From Turnera subulata (lineage: Eukaryota; Streptophyta; Magnoliopsida; Malpighiales; Passifloraceae), in contig JAKUCV010004807.1 in NCBI GenBank assembly GCA_028386065.3, positions 29,816 to 93,815 on the forward strand: a stretch of 64,000 nt of DNA. The letters are read 5' to 3'. The first letter of the stretch is position 1, and each line of letters opens with the position of its first letter. The translations under genes and the position numbers were made by a program. Below the pieces are notes generated by a model. The model was given only the letters and a program-made list of their open reading frames with translations, was not told the origin of the DNA and searched no databases. This document shows, piece by piece, positions 36,286 through 49,182 of the stretch.

Positions 36286-39221
36286 TGAAACGCCCCGACC
36301 CGTATTTACCGTACACAGTAAACACGTGCCGGAACTATTCTTATTACAGTAGCAGACAGTACATACAAAATATCATACAATACAAGCAATCCCAAATACA
36401 ACATCCGTCACCCGAACCCGGGGACCATTATTCAAACCACAACAGCAGTAGCAGAAATATATAATACGAGATCTCGTCAAGCATATAATACGTGATACAA
36501 CAGCAAATAAGATAACAGTAGCAGAAGACTTAGAATGAGATGTAGCGGAGGTATGGATCCGGGGTCTGGTGGAGTAGAAACAGCGGCTGGCCGAACCACG
36601 TACCTGTACTACGAACAACTCATCCTACGGGATGAAACCCCGCAGGCGAGGGGTGAGTCCGAAGTGCTCACCGACGAAAGGTAAATAGTAATATGCAGGC
36701 AACACAATACTTTCGAAGTAAAATTCCAGCAAAATCATAACAAGATACAACCAGATAAATAACTGAACCAAGACCAAAAGAATGCTTAAATATTATCAGG
36801 TTTTATCTTTCGGGCCCTGTCACTGGACAAGCTAGGGGTCAGACCTGGTTATTAACATGTTCCGGGTGCTAGATCAATCCAGGGATCGACATCCCAAAAT
36901 AGTAACCCAGGGATAGACATCCCAAAATATAATAACGGGATAGACATCCCAAGCATAGACATGCTTAACATAAGTAACCAGATCATAGCCACCACAAAAC
37001 AGTCTCTAACCTATCAGTCATACCACTACTTTCCTAGTGACAAATAAGTCTTCAACACAACTTCCAATTATCCAATTATCTCATCAAAAACAATAATTCC
37101 ATAATCAACAAATCAACCACAACAACAATAATATCTCAATTAAACTCAATTGGCTCAGCAGTTCAATCAGGCAAAATAATCACAGAAGAACAAACACAGT
37201 ATCATGTGCGATATATCAAAGGTTATCCATCCTCACCTTAGCCGATTTTCCTACTCCTGAAAGTCCTCAAATTGTCCCGGCTCCGGTTCCTCAGAATGTT
37301 GTTCGTTATCAGCTCCTATATTGCAAATAATAGCACATATTCACATAGAATGCACATAAATGTAAATGATGCTATACCGTAAAAATAAAACTAAACTGAT
37401 CCGTTACGTCCCAGTGAACCCCGTTATCATCATCACTCATTAATTATTATTCCTGCGTCAAAATTCTATACTATATTTATACCTGGTTATTATTCTGGTA
37501 TTACTTTGATAATACCCTTTCTAAAATATTTCCATAAAATTATTATGTCCATTACTTACTTTCTTTTCCAAAAATTATAGTTATCATAAATTAATCCCTC
37601 TAGAAATTAATCGTATGTACTCATTTTCATAGTGTACACCCTTATGGGTACTTACCACAATCATTTTGTAGTTACCTTAGTTTCCCAATATAATATATCT
37701 AAGTAACTATTCCTAAAACATAACTATATACTAGTTACATGCATTTTCCAAAAATAAAATTTATATACACATATCTAAAGATTATAAATATACACCCAAG
37801 GTATCATTATTTATGTGTTACTCCTCAAAATAAGTAATTATTTATTTCCTAAAGATATGTATTTTTATTACGTTTTATTATTCTCTAGTGGAAAAATTAT
37901 AATTAACAACCATATTATTACTTTTTTTCCATTCAATTTCTTTCCCAAGTTATTACCTATTTTCAGAAGTTCCCTCTCTTTTTTTAAAATCCCAGAACTA
38001 TATATTCCTCTATTTTTATTCTTATTATCATTATTATTTTGTGTTATTTTTAAATTAATTCGGACTGGGCCAAGGTCCAAGTCCAAACCCCAAATGCCTA
38101 ACCCAATCCTAACCCAACCCACACCTAAACCTAAGCCCCAAAATCCAAGCCCATTAACCAACAACAACCCAGCCCCTGCTAGGTCCAAATCCATAGGCGT
38201 GACCCGGTCCATGACCCATACACGGGCGGGTCTGCCTACTTCGCGAACGGGTCGTACCCATTCACAAATGGGTTGCTCACCTGGGTGGGTTGACGGCGAC
38301 GGCGCGAGCAGGTGCAGGTGAAGGAAGGAGTTGGGCGGTTCGGTGACGCGACGAACGCGAGGCACGGCTTGGGCTCACGTCGTCCGGTAGCGCGAAGCGA
38401 AGGAAGCAAGGCATCCTCGTCGCGGCGTCTCCGGTCGGTGTGGCGGTGTCTGTAGTGACAACGATGCGCCCTCTCAGCGGCACGACTTGTGCAGGGGAGG
38501 ACGGCGAGAAGACGAGAGGATGACGGCTCGGTAGCTTAGGTTGGTGGCCGGGTTGTGTGGAGGCGCCGGCGGTTAGTGGATTTGGTAGTGGATGGTGGTG
38601 AATGATGGCCGGTCACGATGGCGGTGGCGGCAGTGGTGTGTGCTTGTGACGGTTTTTGTTGTTTTTGTTTTTTTTTTTTTAAAGAACAATAGGGTAACGT
38701 ATTAAGCTGGGCAGAATTTTTTTTGTGCAGAGGGTAGAACGATGACAGGTTTCTGGGTTTTGCTTGAAGAAGCAAAGCAAAGATAGGTTTTTTTTTTCAC
38801 ACCATTTTGATTAAGGATTAGACAATAATATAGGCTGGAAAGGAGATGCTAGGCTGAAATTTTCTTCATGGAATATTTAAGTGGAGAAGAAGAGATTCGG
38901 TGGAGAAATTCAGTGCAGAATATTGACTATGTATAGGAAATATCTGAACCAGCAAAATGACTTAACTGCCCTTCTAACTCCTACTGTGACAAAAACTTAC
39001 CCAGGGGCATAATTGTCTTTTCGCAACTTCCAAATTCGGAAAATTTCAACTCGTCCCGGAAATTCCACAAAAATATCTGGAGTATGGAGTGAGACTCGGA
39101 ATTGAAATCCGATGCTCGGTTTTCCATAAAATAATTACCAAAGTTTATTTTTATTCGGTAAATTACTGTACAAAGCTTTTACAGTCCCGGTAAAAACATA
39201 TATTTTACCCGGGCTGTTACA
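36286..39221 (-). repeat. Left LTR (3' LTR) of element B
   Basis: 2936 bp, from TGAAACGCCCCGACCC to GGGCTGTTACA. Modules are twin hairpins at 36621-36672, hairpin array at 36881-36965, exon-like segment at 37237-37315 and GC-rich block at 38220-38620. It is followed at 39222-39234 by the polypurine tract, which reads AAGGGGGGTAGAC on the minus strand. Confidence 0.96.
36881..36965. repeat. Hairpin array, left LTR of element B
   Basis: Three GGGAT-nnAC-ATCCC units plus AAGCAT-agac-ATGCTT. The right LTR copy at 44598-44683 has the last unit as AAGTAT-agac-ATGCTT, where one arm changed (a G-U pair remains possible in the RNA sense). Confidence 0.8.
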
Positions 39222-39234
39222 GTCTACCCCCCTT
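39222..39234 (-). promoter_or_regulatory. Polypurine tract of element B
   Basis: Minus-strand AAGGGGGGTAGAC directly precedes the 3' LTR and lies 29 bases beyond the polyprotein stop. Confidence 0.75.
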
Positions 39235-39262
39235 AAAATAATTTCGTCCTCGAAATTCATTC

Positions 39263-42200
39263 CTATTCTGTGAAGAGGTGCGGATTCTGGGTCCGCATGT
39301 GTTCCTCAACTTCCCATGTAGACTCGTTTGCGGAATGCTTACTCCACTTGACCTTAACCATGGGAATGGTACGGTTCCGCAACTGCCGAACTTCTCGAGC
39401 AAGGATCTGCTCCGGCACTTCTGTGTAGGTAAGATCCTCTGCTACCTCAACATCCACTGGGGCTACAATGTGACTGGGATCTGATCGGTATTTCCTCAAC
39501 ATGGAGACATGAAACACGTCATGAATACGTGATAGCTCATCAGGTAAGGACAACCTGTAGGCTAGTGGTCCAATTCTCTCCACGATCTCATAAGGTCCGA
39601 TATACCTTGGGCTCAGCTTCCCTCTCTTGCCGAACCTAATCACACCCTTCCAAGGTGCTACTCTGAGGAAAACCTTCTCACCAACATTGTACTCCATCTC
39701 ACGTCGGTGTTTGTCGGCGTAGCTCTTCTGCCGATCTTGAGCAGCTCTCATACACTGTCTCACCGTCTGGATCTTGTCCACTGTCTGTTGGACTAACTCT
39801 GGTCCAACGATCAGTCTCATACCTTCTTCGTCCCAACACACTGGACTTCTACACTTCCTTCCATAGAGAGCCTCAAAAGGTGGCATACCAATGCTGGAAT
39901 GGTAGCCGTTGTTATATGCGAATTCTGCCAATGGTAGATACTTATCCCAACTCCCACTGAAGTTAAGTGCACAAGCCCTCAACATATCCTCCAGTGTCTG
40001 TATAGTCCTCTCAGATTGTCCATCTGTCTGAGGATGAAAAGCAGTACTGAAGCTCAACTTGGTTCCCAAAGCTGCTTGTAAGCTCTTCCAGAAACGTGAT
40101 GTGAACCTCGGATCCCTGTCTGAGACTATAGACTTCGGAATCCCATGTAGTCTCACAACCTCAGCAACATACTTACCCGCCAATGTGTCCATGGTATCAG
40201 TTTGGCGGATAGGTAGAAAATGTGCCGATTTTGTTAATCGATCAACGATGACCCAAATAGCATCATGCTGCCTCCGAGTCATCGGTAAACCAATTACAAA
40301 ATCCATAGCTATCATCTCCCACTTCCACTCTGGCACTGGCAAAGATCTCAACTTCCCTGCTGGAGCTTGATGCTCAGCTTTCACCTGTTGGCAAGTGAGA
40401 CATCTTGCAACATACTCTGCTACATCCTTCTTCATCCGTGGCCACCAGAAATGACTCTTCAGGTTCTGATACATCTTGGTGCTTCCAGGATGCATCGCAT
40501 AAGGCGTCATATGACCTTCTTCCAGAATCTGACTACGCAGATTACTGACATTGGGTACACATATCCGTTCCCCAATCATCAGTGCTCCATCATCAACTAT
40601 ACGGAACTTATCCTCTTTCCCACTCTTTATTCTTTCCTTAAGCTTGACCAGGTCAAGATCTCCATCTTGTAACTCAACTATCCATCCTCTTAGATTAGAC
40701 TTGACACTCATGTGTGCCAGCAAAGCTCCTGTATCGTCCACTGTCAAATCGACTCCCAACTTCCTTAACTCGATAAGTGAGAACATCGAGTAATTAGTGG
40801 AAGTATCCTCTGGTTGTCTCCGGCTCAAAGCATCAGCTACCACATTGGCCTTTCCTTGGTGATACTCGATAGTACAATCATAGTCATTAAGTAACTCAAC
40901 CCAACGTCTCTGTCGTAGATTAAGCTCCTTCTGAGTCATGATGTACTTAAGACTCTTGTGGTCAGTGAAAATCCGACACTTCTCTTCAAATAAGTAGTGT
41001 CTCCAAATCTTCAGAGCCAAAATCACAGCTGCCATCTCAAGATCATGCGTCGGATAATTCTTCTCATGTGTCCTCAACTGCCTAGAGGCGTAGGCAATCA
41101 CCCGTCCTTCTTGCATCAGCACGGCTCCTAAACCAAGTCCTGATGCATCACAAAACAATACAAACTCAACTCCAGGCTTCGGTAATGTCAGAACCGGCGC
41201 TGTGGTCAGCTTTCTTTTGAGCTCTTCAAAACTGTGCTGACATACCGGGCTCCAAACAAATGCCTGTTCTTTCCTTAATAGCTTGGTCATGGGACTGGCT
41301 AATAAGGAAAAACCTTCAATGAACCTCCGATAATATCCTGCAAGTCCAAGGAAACTTCTGACTTCGGATACATTCTTAGGTGGTTCCCAATCCAACACGG
41401 CCTTTACTTTGGCAGGATCAACCTTTATTCCATCCCCGCCCACCACATGTCCAAGGAAAGAAACTTCTCCAAGCCAAAACTCACACTTGCTGAATTTGGC
41501 ATACAACTGCTTCTCCCGTAACCTTTGTAACACTATCCTCAAATGCTCTTCATGTTCCTCCTTGCTTTTGGAGTAAATAAGAATGTCGTCGATGAAGACC
41601 ACAACAAACTTATCCAAGAACTCATTTAAGACCAAGTGCATCAAGCACATGAACACTGCTGGTGCATTGGTCAATCCGAACGGTACCACTGTGAACTCAA
41701 AATGACCATACCGTGTGCGAAAGGCAGTCTTCGGTATGTCCTTCTCTGCAATCCTGATCTGATGATACCCAGACCGAAGATCAATCTTAGAAAACACAGT
41801 GGCTCCTTGCAACTGATCAAACAAATCATCAATCCTAGGCAACGGGTACTTGTTCTTAATTGTCACCTTGTTCAGCTGACGATAGTCTACACACATCCGC
41901 AGGCTACCATCCTTCTTTTTGACAAACAGAACTGGTGCACCCCATGGTGAAGTGCTGGGTCTGATAAAACCCTTCTCTAACAGCTCATCCAACTGCTTCT
42001 TCAGCTCCTGAAGCTCTGTTGGTGCCATCCGGTATGGAGCCATTGATATGGGCGTGACTCCTGGCATCAGGTCGATGGTATACTCAACCTCTCTGTCAGG
42101 TGGCAAACCTGGCAAATCATCTGGGAAAACATCAAGAAACTCCTTCACCACAGATATATCTCCCGGGGTAGGATCTCGTACATCTTCATTTGTGATGTGG

Positions 42201-43882
42201 TTCAACATAACATCTGGATCATGCAACTTCGCTCCAGAATCCTGCATAGCAGAGATGCTACATGTGGCTGCAGCTCTCCTAATTCCTGTTACCAAAACCT
42301 GTCGTCCACCATCGGAAATCAGCAGCACTTCCTTGGTCCGACAGTTCACCAGGGCATTATACCTCGATAACCAATCCATCCCTAGGATTATGTCAAATCC
42401 CCCCATGTTCATCACTACCAAGCGAGCTAAGAAAACCTCATCATCATAAGAAAGAAGAACATCCTTGCACACTTGTGTTAACCTCACCACTATGCCCGCG
42501 GGTAATCTAACCCTTAACGGACTTACTAAACTCTCTTCCTTACAGCTATGTTGTATGGCAAAACTCTGAGCGATAAAAGAATGTGTGGCACCAGGATCAA
42601 TCAAAGTGTATGCAATACTACCGAAAGCTGTAAAGGTACCTGCAATGACATCAGCATTCTCGGGGTCATCCTCAGCCGTGATCACAAATGCCCTCGGAAC
42701 AGCTGCACTCTGGTTCATAGCTGACTGTGTCCGAGTAGGAGCAGCTCCACGTCCACGGCCTCGGCCAACTCCAGATCCACTAGGTACACTGGCCACTGAT
42801 GCTTGTACAGTCTGAGCAGGAACAGGAACTTCGGATCTTCCCAACCTAGGACACGAACTCCGATAATGCCCTACTTCATTGCACTCAAAGCATCTCACCC
42901 TAGTCAGAGGAGGTCTAGGGCGAGTGTCTCCCGATGAAGTCCCTCCAGACTGGGTCCATGAACTCCCACGATTGTTGTTGTTGTTGCTCCATCCTCGACC
43001 CTGAGATACTGGCATGGATTGTGTCTGTCCATACCCTGACCTGTTACCGGTGCTCTGGAACCTCTTGTTCTGATTCCCAACATTCTGTGCAGATCTCCTC
43101 TTCCGGACTTCTTCCATTTCTCTCTCGTTTCCCATCCAGATAACTTCCGCTCGAAGAGCATCTGCAAGCATATCCTGGTATGTCTCATAAACTTTGCACC
43201 CCATAACTGTCTGGATGCAAGATCGCAAACCATCCCAGAAACGCTTGCATCTGGCTTCTGGTGTGGACACATACTCCGATGCATAGATGGACAAACGATC
43301 AAACTGGATCTCATAATCATTCACCGACTGTCCAATCCGCTGTCGCAGGCTCAGAAATTCTCGCTTGAGCTGGTCCTGGTAGACATCGGTAACAAACTTC
43401 CTCCGGAACATCTCAGTGAACTGTGCCCAAGGCATGGTGACTGGTTTCACCATGTCACGTGTTGCCGAATCCCACCAATCCACAGCAACATTGCGAAACA
43501 TGGATGCAACATACCTAGCCCACCTGTCATCTGTGCATCTCAGCTTCAGCATCACTCGGTGAGCTTGTCGAAGCCATTCATCAGCTGCCTGTGGGTTAGT
43601 AACCCCTGTGAAGGCATCAAGACCTAGCTTAGACAGTTTAGTGTAAACAGGATCCTCAATAGGTCCTTGGTTCTCCTGTTCACGAGCTTCCCTGGCCTCC
43701 AAACGGGCATCCCTAGCATCCTGACGCTGTAGGATCTGCGCCATGGTGTGCATCATTTGTGTGGCGTCTGCCGGTACAACCGCGGGTACTTGTCCACCCA
43801 CGACTGGTTGCGGCTGGTCGACCGATACTTGGTCGTCTTCCAAACGCTGCTCAGCATGCTGGTTTCCTCCCACCGGATCCAT
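39263..43882 (-). CDS. gag-pol: Intact Gag-Pol polyprotein of gypsy element B (Tekay/Del-type chromovirus)
   Basis: A single 1539-residue frame, ATG at 43880-43882, stop TAG at 39263-39265. Approximate domains: retrotransposon gag 90-260; CCHC knuckle [14 protein letters not shown] 330-343; aspartic protease [10 protein letters not shown] near 426-435 (D-P-G in place of the common D-S/T-G, a variant also in element A); reverse transcriptase about 600-780 with FIDD at 763-766; RNase H 905-1010 ([22 protein letters not shown]); integrase HHCC finger 1127-1172; integrase core with conserved acidic sites near 1189 (MDFVIGLP), 1250 (SDRDPRFTS) and 1290 (QSERTIQ); and a chromodomain-like tail near 1490-1537 that in chromoviruses steers integration to certain chromatin. 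No stop or frameshift interrupts it. It is very similar to element A. Translation as one polyprotein cut by its own protease is the family norm. Confidence 0.97.
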   Translation of the reverse strand: MDPVGGNQHAEQRLEDDQVSVDQPQPVVGGQVPAVVPADATQMMHTMAQILQRQDARDARLEAREAREQENQGPIEDPVYTKLSKLGLDAFTGVTNPQAADEWLRQAHRVMLKLRCTDDRWARYVASMFRNVAVDWWDSATRDMVKPVTMPWAQFTEMFRRKFVTDVYQDQLKREFLSLRQRIGQSVNDYEIQFDRLSIYASEYVSTPEARCKRFWDGLRSCIQTVMGCKVYETYQDMLADALRAEVIWMGNEREMEEVRKRRSAQNVGNQNKRFQSTGNRSGYGQTQSMPVSQGRGWSNNNNNRGSSWTQSGGTSSGDTRPRPPLTRVRCFECNEVGHYRSSCPRLGRSEVPVPAQTVQASVASVPSGSGVGRGRGRGAAPTRTQSAMNQSAAVPRAFVITAEDDPENADVIAGTFTAFGSIAYTLIDPGATHSFIAQSFAIQHSCKEESLVSPLRVRLPAGIVVRLTQVCKDVLLSYDDEVFLARLVVMNMGGFDIILGMDWLSRYNALVNCRTKEVLLISDGGRQVLVTGIRRAAATCSISAMQDSGAKLHDPDVMLNHITNEDVRDPTPGDISVVKEFLDVFPDDLPGLPPDREVEYTIDLMPGVTPISMAPYRMAPTELQELKKQLDELLEKGFIRPSTSPWGAPVLFVKKKDGSLRMCVDYRQLNKVTIKNKYPLPRIDDLFDQLQGATVFSKIDLRSGYHQIRIAEKDIPKTAFRTRYGHFEFTVVPFGLTNAPAVFMCLMHLVLNEFLDKFVVVFIDDILIYSKSKEEHEEHLRIVLQRLREKQLYAKFSKCEFWLGEVSFLGHVVGGDGIKVDPAKVKAVLDWEPPKNVSEVRSFLGLAGYYRRFIEGFSLLASPMTKLLRKEQAFVWSPVCQHSFEELKRKLTTAPVLTLPKPGVEFVLFCDASGLGLGAVLMQEGRVIAYASRQLRTHEKNYPTHDLEMAAVILALKIWRHYLFEEKCRIFTDHKSLKYIMTQKELNLRQRRWVELLNDYDCTIEYHQGKANVVADALSRRQPEDTSTNYSMFSLIELRKLGVDLTVDDTGALLAHMSVKSNLRGWIVELQDGDLDLVKLKERIKSGKEDKFRIVDDGALMIGERICVPNVSNLRSQILEEGHMTPYAMHPGSTKMYQNLKSHFWWPRMKKDVAEYVARCLTCQQVKAEHQAPAGKLRSLPVPEWKWEMIAMDFVIGLPMTRRQHDAIWVIVDRLTKSAHFLPIRQTDTMDTLAGKYVAEVVRLHGIPKSIVSDRDPRFTSRFWKSLQAALGTKLSFSTAFHPQTDGQSERTIQTLEDMLRACALNFSGSWDKYLPLAEFAYNNGYHSSIGMPPFEALYGRKCRSPVCWDEEGMRLIVGPELVQQTVDKIQTVRQCMRAAQDRQKSYADKHRREMEYNVGEKVFLRVAPWKGVIRFGKRGKLSPRYIGPYEIVERIGPLAYRLSLPDELSRIHDVFHVSMLRKYRSDPSHIVAPVDVEVAEDLTYTEVPEQILAREVRQLRNRTIPMVKVKWSKHSANESTWEVEEHMRTQNPHLFTE

Positions 43883-43987
43883 TCGTACCTATGTGAAGTA
43901 TGCATGCATGTTATAACATGTAAGTGACCAGACTATGCACATATAGGCAACAATTAAGCACAATTATTACCCTAGAACCTACTGCCT

Positions 43988-43999
43988 GCTCCGCTACCA
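43988..43999 (-). promoter_or_regulatory. Primer-binding site of element B
   Basis: GCTCCGCTACCA on the plus strand, TGGTAGCGGAGC in element sense, three bases inside the 5' LTR at 44003. Identical to the sites of element A and the short-interior element. Confidence 0.8.
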
Positions 44000-44002
44000 A
44001 AC

Positions 44003-46938
44003 TGAAACGCCCCGACCCGTATTTACCGTACACAGTAAACACGTGCCGGAACTGTTCTTATTATAGTAGCAAACAGTACATACAAAATAACATATAGTAC
44101 AAGTAATCTCAAATACAACATCCGTCACCCGAACCCGGGGACCATTATTCAAACCACAACAGCAGTAGCAGAAATATATAATACGAGATCTCGTCAAGCA
44201 TATAATACGTGATACAACAGCAAATAAGATAACAGTAGCGGAAGACTTAGAATGAGATGTAGCGGAGGTATGGATCCGGGGTCTGGTGGAGTAGAAACAG
44301 CGGCTGGCCGAACCACGTACCTGTACTACGAACAACTCATCCTACGGGATGAAACCCCGCAGGCGAGGGGTGAGTCCGAAGTGCTCACCGACGAAAGATA
44401 AACAGTAATATGCAGGCAACACAATACTTTCGAAGTAAAATTCCAGCAAAATCATAACAAGATACAACCAGATAAATAACTGAACCAAGACCAAAAGAAT
44501 GCTTAAATATTATCAGGTTTTATCTTTCGGGCCCTGTCACTGGACAAGCTAGGGGTCAGACCTGGTTATTAACATGTTCCGGGTGCTAGATCAATCCAGG
44601 GATCGACATCCCAAAATAGTAACCCAGGGATAGACATCCCAAAATATAATAACGGGATAGACATCCCAAGTATAGACATGCTTAACATAAGTAACCAGAT
44701 CATAGCCACCACAAAACAGTCTCTAACCTATCAGTCATACCACTACTTTCCTAGTGACAAATAAGTCGTCAACACAACTTCCAATTATCCAATTATCTCA
44801 TCAAAAACAATAATTCCATAATCAACAAATCAACCACAACAGCAATAATATCTCAATTAAACTCAATTGGCTCAGCAGTTCAATCAGGCAAAATAATCAC
44901 AGAAGAACAAACACAGTATCATGTGCGACATATCAAAGGTTATCCATCCTCACCTTAGCCGATTTTCCTACTCCTGAAAGTCCTCAAATTGTCCCGGCTC
45001 CGGTTCCTCGGAATGCTGTTCGTTATCAGCTCCTATATTGCAAATAATAGCACATATTCACATAGAATGCACATAAATGTAAATGATGCTATACCGTAAA
45101 AATAAAACTAAACTGATCCGTTACGTCCCAGTGAACCCCGTTATCATCATCACTCATTAATTATTATTCCTGCGTCAAAATTCTATACTATATTTATACC
45201 TGGTTATTATTCTGGTATTACTTTGATAATACCCTTTCTAAAATATTTCCATAAAATTATTATGTCCATTACTTACTTTCTTTTCCAAAAATTATAGTTA
45301 TCATAAATTAATCCCTCTAGAAATTAATCGTATGTACTCATTTTCATAGTGTACACCCTTATGGGTACTTACCACAATCATTTTGTAGTTACCTTAGTTT
45401 CCCAATATAATATATCTAAGTAACTATTCCTAAAACATAACTATATACTAGTTATATGCATTTTCCAAAAATAAAATTTATATACACATATCTAAAGATT
45501 ATAAATATATACCCAAGGTATCATTATTTATGTGTTACTCCTCAAAATAAGTAATTATTTATTTCCTAAAGATATGTATTTGTATTACGTTTTATTATTC
45601 TCTAGTGGAAAAATTATAATTAACAACCATATTATTACTTTTTTTCCATTCAATTTCTTTCCCAAGTTATTACCTATTTTCAGAAGTTCCCTCTCTTTTT
45701 TTAAAATCCCAGAACTATATATTCCACTATTTTTATTCTTATTATCATTATTATTTTGTTTTATTTTTAAATTAATTCGGACTGGGCCAAGGTCCAAGTC
45801 CAAACCCCAAATGCCTAACCCAATCCTAACCCAACCCACACCTAAACCTAAGCCCCAAAATCCAAGCCCATTAACCAACAACAACCCAGCCCCTGCTAGG
45901 TCCAAATCCATAGGCGTGACCCGGTCCATGACCCGTACACGGGCGGGTCTGCCTACTTCGCGAACGGGTCGTACCCATTCACAAATGGGTTGCTCACTTG
46001 GGTGGGTTGACGGTGACGGCGCGAGCAGGTGCAGGTGAAGGAAGGAGATGGGAGGTTCGGTGACGCGACGAACGCGAGGCACGGCTTGGGCTCACGTCGT
46101 CCGGTAGCGCGAAGCGAAGGAAGCAAGGCAGCCTCGTCGCGGCGTCTCCGGTCGGTGTGGCGGTGTCTGCAGTGACAACGATGCGCCCTCTCAGCGGCAC
46201 GACTTGTGCAAGGGAGGACGGCGAGAAGACGAGAGGATGACGGCTCGGTAGCTTAGGTTGGTGGTCGGGTTGTGTGGAGGCGCCGGCGGTTAGTGGATTT
46301 GGTTGTGGATGGTGGTGAATGATGGCCGGTCACGATGGCGGTGGCGGCAGTGGTGTCTGCTTGTGACGGTTTTTGTTGTTTTTGTTTTTTTTTTTAAAGA
46401 ACAATAGGGTAAGGTATTAAGCTGGGCAGAATTTTTTTTGTGCAGAGGGTAGAACGATGACAGGTTTCTGGGTTTTGCTTGAAGAAGCAAAGCAAAGATA
46501 GGTTTTTTTTTTTTCGCACCATTTTGATTAAGGATTAGACAATAATATAGGCTGGAAAGGAGATGCTAGGCTGAAATTTTCTTCATGGAATATTTAAGTG
46601 GAGAAGAAGAGATTCGGTGGAGAAATTCAGTGCAGAATATTGACTATGTATAGGAAATATTTGAACCAGAAAAATGACTTAACTGCCCTTCTAACTCCTA
46701 CTGTGACAAAAACTTACCCAGGGGCATAATTGTCTTTTCGCAACTTCCAAATTCGGAAAATTTCAACTCGTCCCGGAAATTCCACAAAAATATCTGGAGT
46801 ATGGAGTTAGACTCGGAATTGAAATCCGATGCTTGGTTTTCCATAAAATAATTACCAAAGTTTATTTTTACTTGGTAAATTACTGTACAAAGCTTTTACA
46901 GTCCCGGTAAAAACATAAATTTTACCCGGGCTGTTACA
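44003..46938 (-). repeat. Right LTR (5' LTR) of element B
   Basis: 2936 bp, the same length and ends as the left copy. Most of the differences within its first 150 bp fall between about 44054 and 44115, while the remaining 2.8 kb differs at only about 40 positions by eye. Confidence 0.96.
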
Positions 46939-48405
46939 TAAACAATAGTAGGGTAAATAAATTGAGGAGATAAACATGGGAAATAATAATGGAAATTAAA
47001 CAAATAATTATATTAGTATGCTTGAATAATTTGGAAAATAGATGGAAAGGGTATTATCAAGAAGGTAATGTACCGGAATAATATCCGGAAGTAAGTATAG
47101 GTATAAGAATAGTATTATTTAGACACCGGGAAGTAAATGGTGAATTATGACGACGATGGAGATAACCCGGGGAAGTGACCGAGGCGAGTCCGTAGTAGCA
47201 TTGCATATCACTTATATGTGCATATTATTTGCTTGATATAGGAGTTGATAACGAGCTGATACCTGAGGAGCCGGACTTGGAGTCAATTGGACAGTTCCAG
47301 ACTTGATATCGGCTAAGGTGAGGATGGATAAACCCTGATATGTGCCCGTAATGCTGTGTGTGTTTCTTTGTTGTTGGTGTATTTTTACTGCTAGATTGAT
47401 CTGCTGGAATAATTATTGTCTGTTACCTGATTGCTGTGGAATTATTGATGTCGTCGTTGGATTGTGATAGATTTGTGTATAACGTGTTGGAATTAATGCT
47501 GAGCTGTTAATTTTGAATAGTTTGTGTCATGAGTTTGAGATAAGAGATTGAGTCTGTGGAATTATTCTGAGATAATAGAATTGGGAAAATTGATGAAAGA
47601 GTAATGGATCGAACTGGAATTTGAGATGATGATATATTTGTCACTTGGAAAGTAGTGGTACGACTAGATGGTTAGAGACTAGTTCTGTGGTGTCATGGCC
47701 AAAGGGTTAGTTGGTTGGGGTGTTGACCCCGGATTTGTGATATTGGGATGTTAATCCCAGATTTGTGATATTGGGATGTTAATCCCGGATTTGTGATATT
47801 GGGATGTTGATCCCGGATTTGAGATATTGGGATGTTGATCCCGGATTTGTGATATGGGGATGCTGATCCCGGATTGTGGTGGGGCCTGGCATCCAGAATT
47901 AGTTAATAACCAGGTACGACCCTAGCTTGTCCAGTGACGGGGCCCGGAAGATAAAATTGGTAATAAAAATAATTAAGCATTGTTTTGGACTTGGTATAGT
48001 TGTTATGGTAATTTTCTTATGTTGTGATTGTTTGAGCTTATTGTTATGATTGTTGTGTTTACTTCGAAAGTATTATGGTTGAATATATCTCTGTTTATCT
48101 TTCGTCTGTGAGCACTTCGGACTCATCCCTCGCCTGCGGGGTTTCTTCCCGTAGGTTTGATTGATCGTAGTTCAGGTACGATGTTCGTTGGCTACTGCTC
48201 ACTTCTCCACCTGACCCGGATCCATACACCGCTGCATCTGCATTCTAGTCTTCCGCTGCTTGTCTTTCTATTATGATATTATTGCTGTTGTTGTTTTGTA
48301 TTTGATGTTGATTAGATTGGAGTGTATGATTTGAATAACGGTTCCCGAGATCGGGGACGAGTATTGTATTTGAAGATTGCGTGTATGGTATTTTATGTTG
48401 TATGT
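46939..48405 (+). repeat. 3' LTR of element A, second segment, truncated
   Basis: It continues element A's 3' LTR after the second TAAAC copy. It has a six-unit hairpin array (47716-47875; the 5' LTR has five) and a short deletion near 47190 relative to the 5' LTR. It stops at TTGTATGT (48405), lacking the last 75 bases that the 5' LTR has (30073-30147). Confidence 0.92.
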
Positions 48406-49182
48406 TGTAACGCCCCGATTTTTCGTTAATTGATTTTTACGGAATTTTCGGATTTTTGAATTTCATTTCCAATTTTACCCTTATAGAATATCCGGGTATT
48501 TTAAGCCAAGAAAATTATTATTATTATTAATTGATTTTCCTGGAAATATTAGATTTTAAGTTGGAAGTGTTTGTTGTTCGGGTTTCGTTGAAATAAAACG
48601 TGATTCGGGGGGGNGCAACTTCAAAATTCGGAAAATACCAACTCGTCTCGGAAATTCCTCAAAAATATCCGGAGTATGGAGTGAGACTCGGAATTGAAAT
48701 CCGACGCTCGGTTTTCCTTAAAATAATTACCAAAGGTTATTTTTATTCGGTAAATTACTGTACAAAGCTTTTACAGTCCCGGTAAAAACACAAATTTTAC
48801 CCGGGTCGTTACACTTTCCTTCGTCGGTGAGCACTTCGGACTCACCCCTCACCTGCGGGCTTTCATCCTGTAGGATGAGTTATTTATTGTACAGGTTTGG
48901 TGCATTCCAGACAGGCTGCAGCGTTATCCCATGGACGGGCTTGGATCCATAGGTTGCATCTATTACGCATACAGTGTTAGTGAGTCTTTAAGTCTTCCGC
49001 TGTGCATACTTTTGTTATTATTGGGCCATTGGGCCGGTTGAGTTATTTATGATGTTTTCTATTTTGGGCTGTTGAGCCCGTGTTCCTGTTAAATACACTG
49101 TATGCTGGTCTTATTTTGGTTGGGTTCTCACAGTTCCGGCACATATTTACTGTGTACGGTAAATACGGGTCGGGGCGTTTCA
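48406..49182. mobile_element. Chimeric LTR mosaic containing an N
   Basis: Three LTR pieces are joined. 48406-48613 starts TGTAACGCCCCGATTTTTCG, a different LTR start in plus orientation. 48615-48814 matches the TGTAAC-end region of the gypsy LTRs in minus orientation, ending GGGTCGTTACA. 48815-49182 is a plus-orientation LTR end with the twin-hairpin module and final GGGGCGTTTCA. A single N sits at 48614. No target duplication frames the block. It is either a recombination product or an assembly collapse. Confidence 0.7.

Larger units (their letters stand above)
36286..46938 (-). mobile_element. Gypsy element B, complete, inserted in the 3' LTR of element A
   Basis: A 10,653-bp element with exact target duplication TAAAC (36281-36285 and 46939-46943). 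It has two 2936-bp LTRs, a primer-binding site, a polypurine tract and one uninterrupted polyprotein on the minus strand. By eye the LTRs differ at roughly 1.5 percent of positions. It is structurally complete and the youngest large element here. The Tekay/Del clade is inferred from the single-frame layout and the chromodomain-like tail. Confidence 0.97.

Noticed and set aside
39217..39484. Small frames antisense to the element B polyprotein
   Set aside because: They overlap the intact 1539-codon frame and show no family features.
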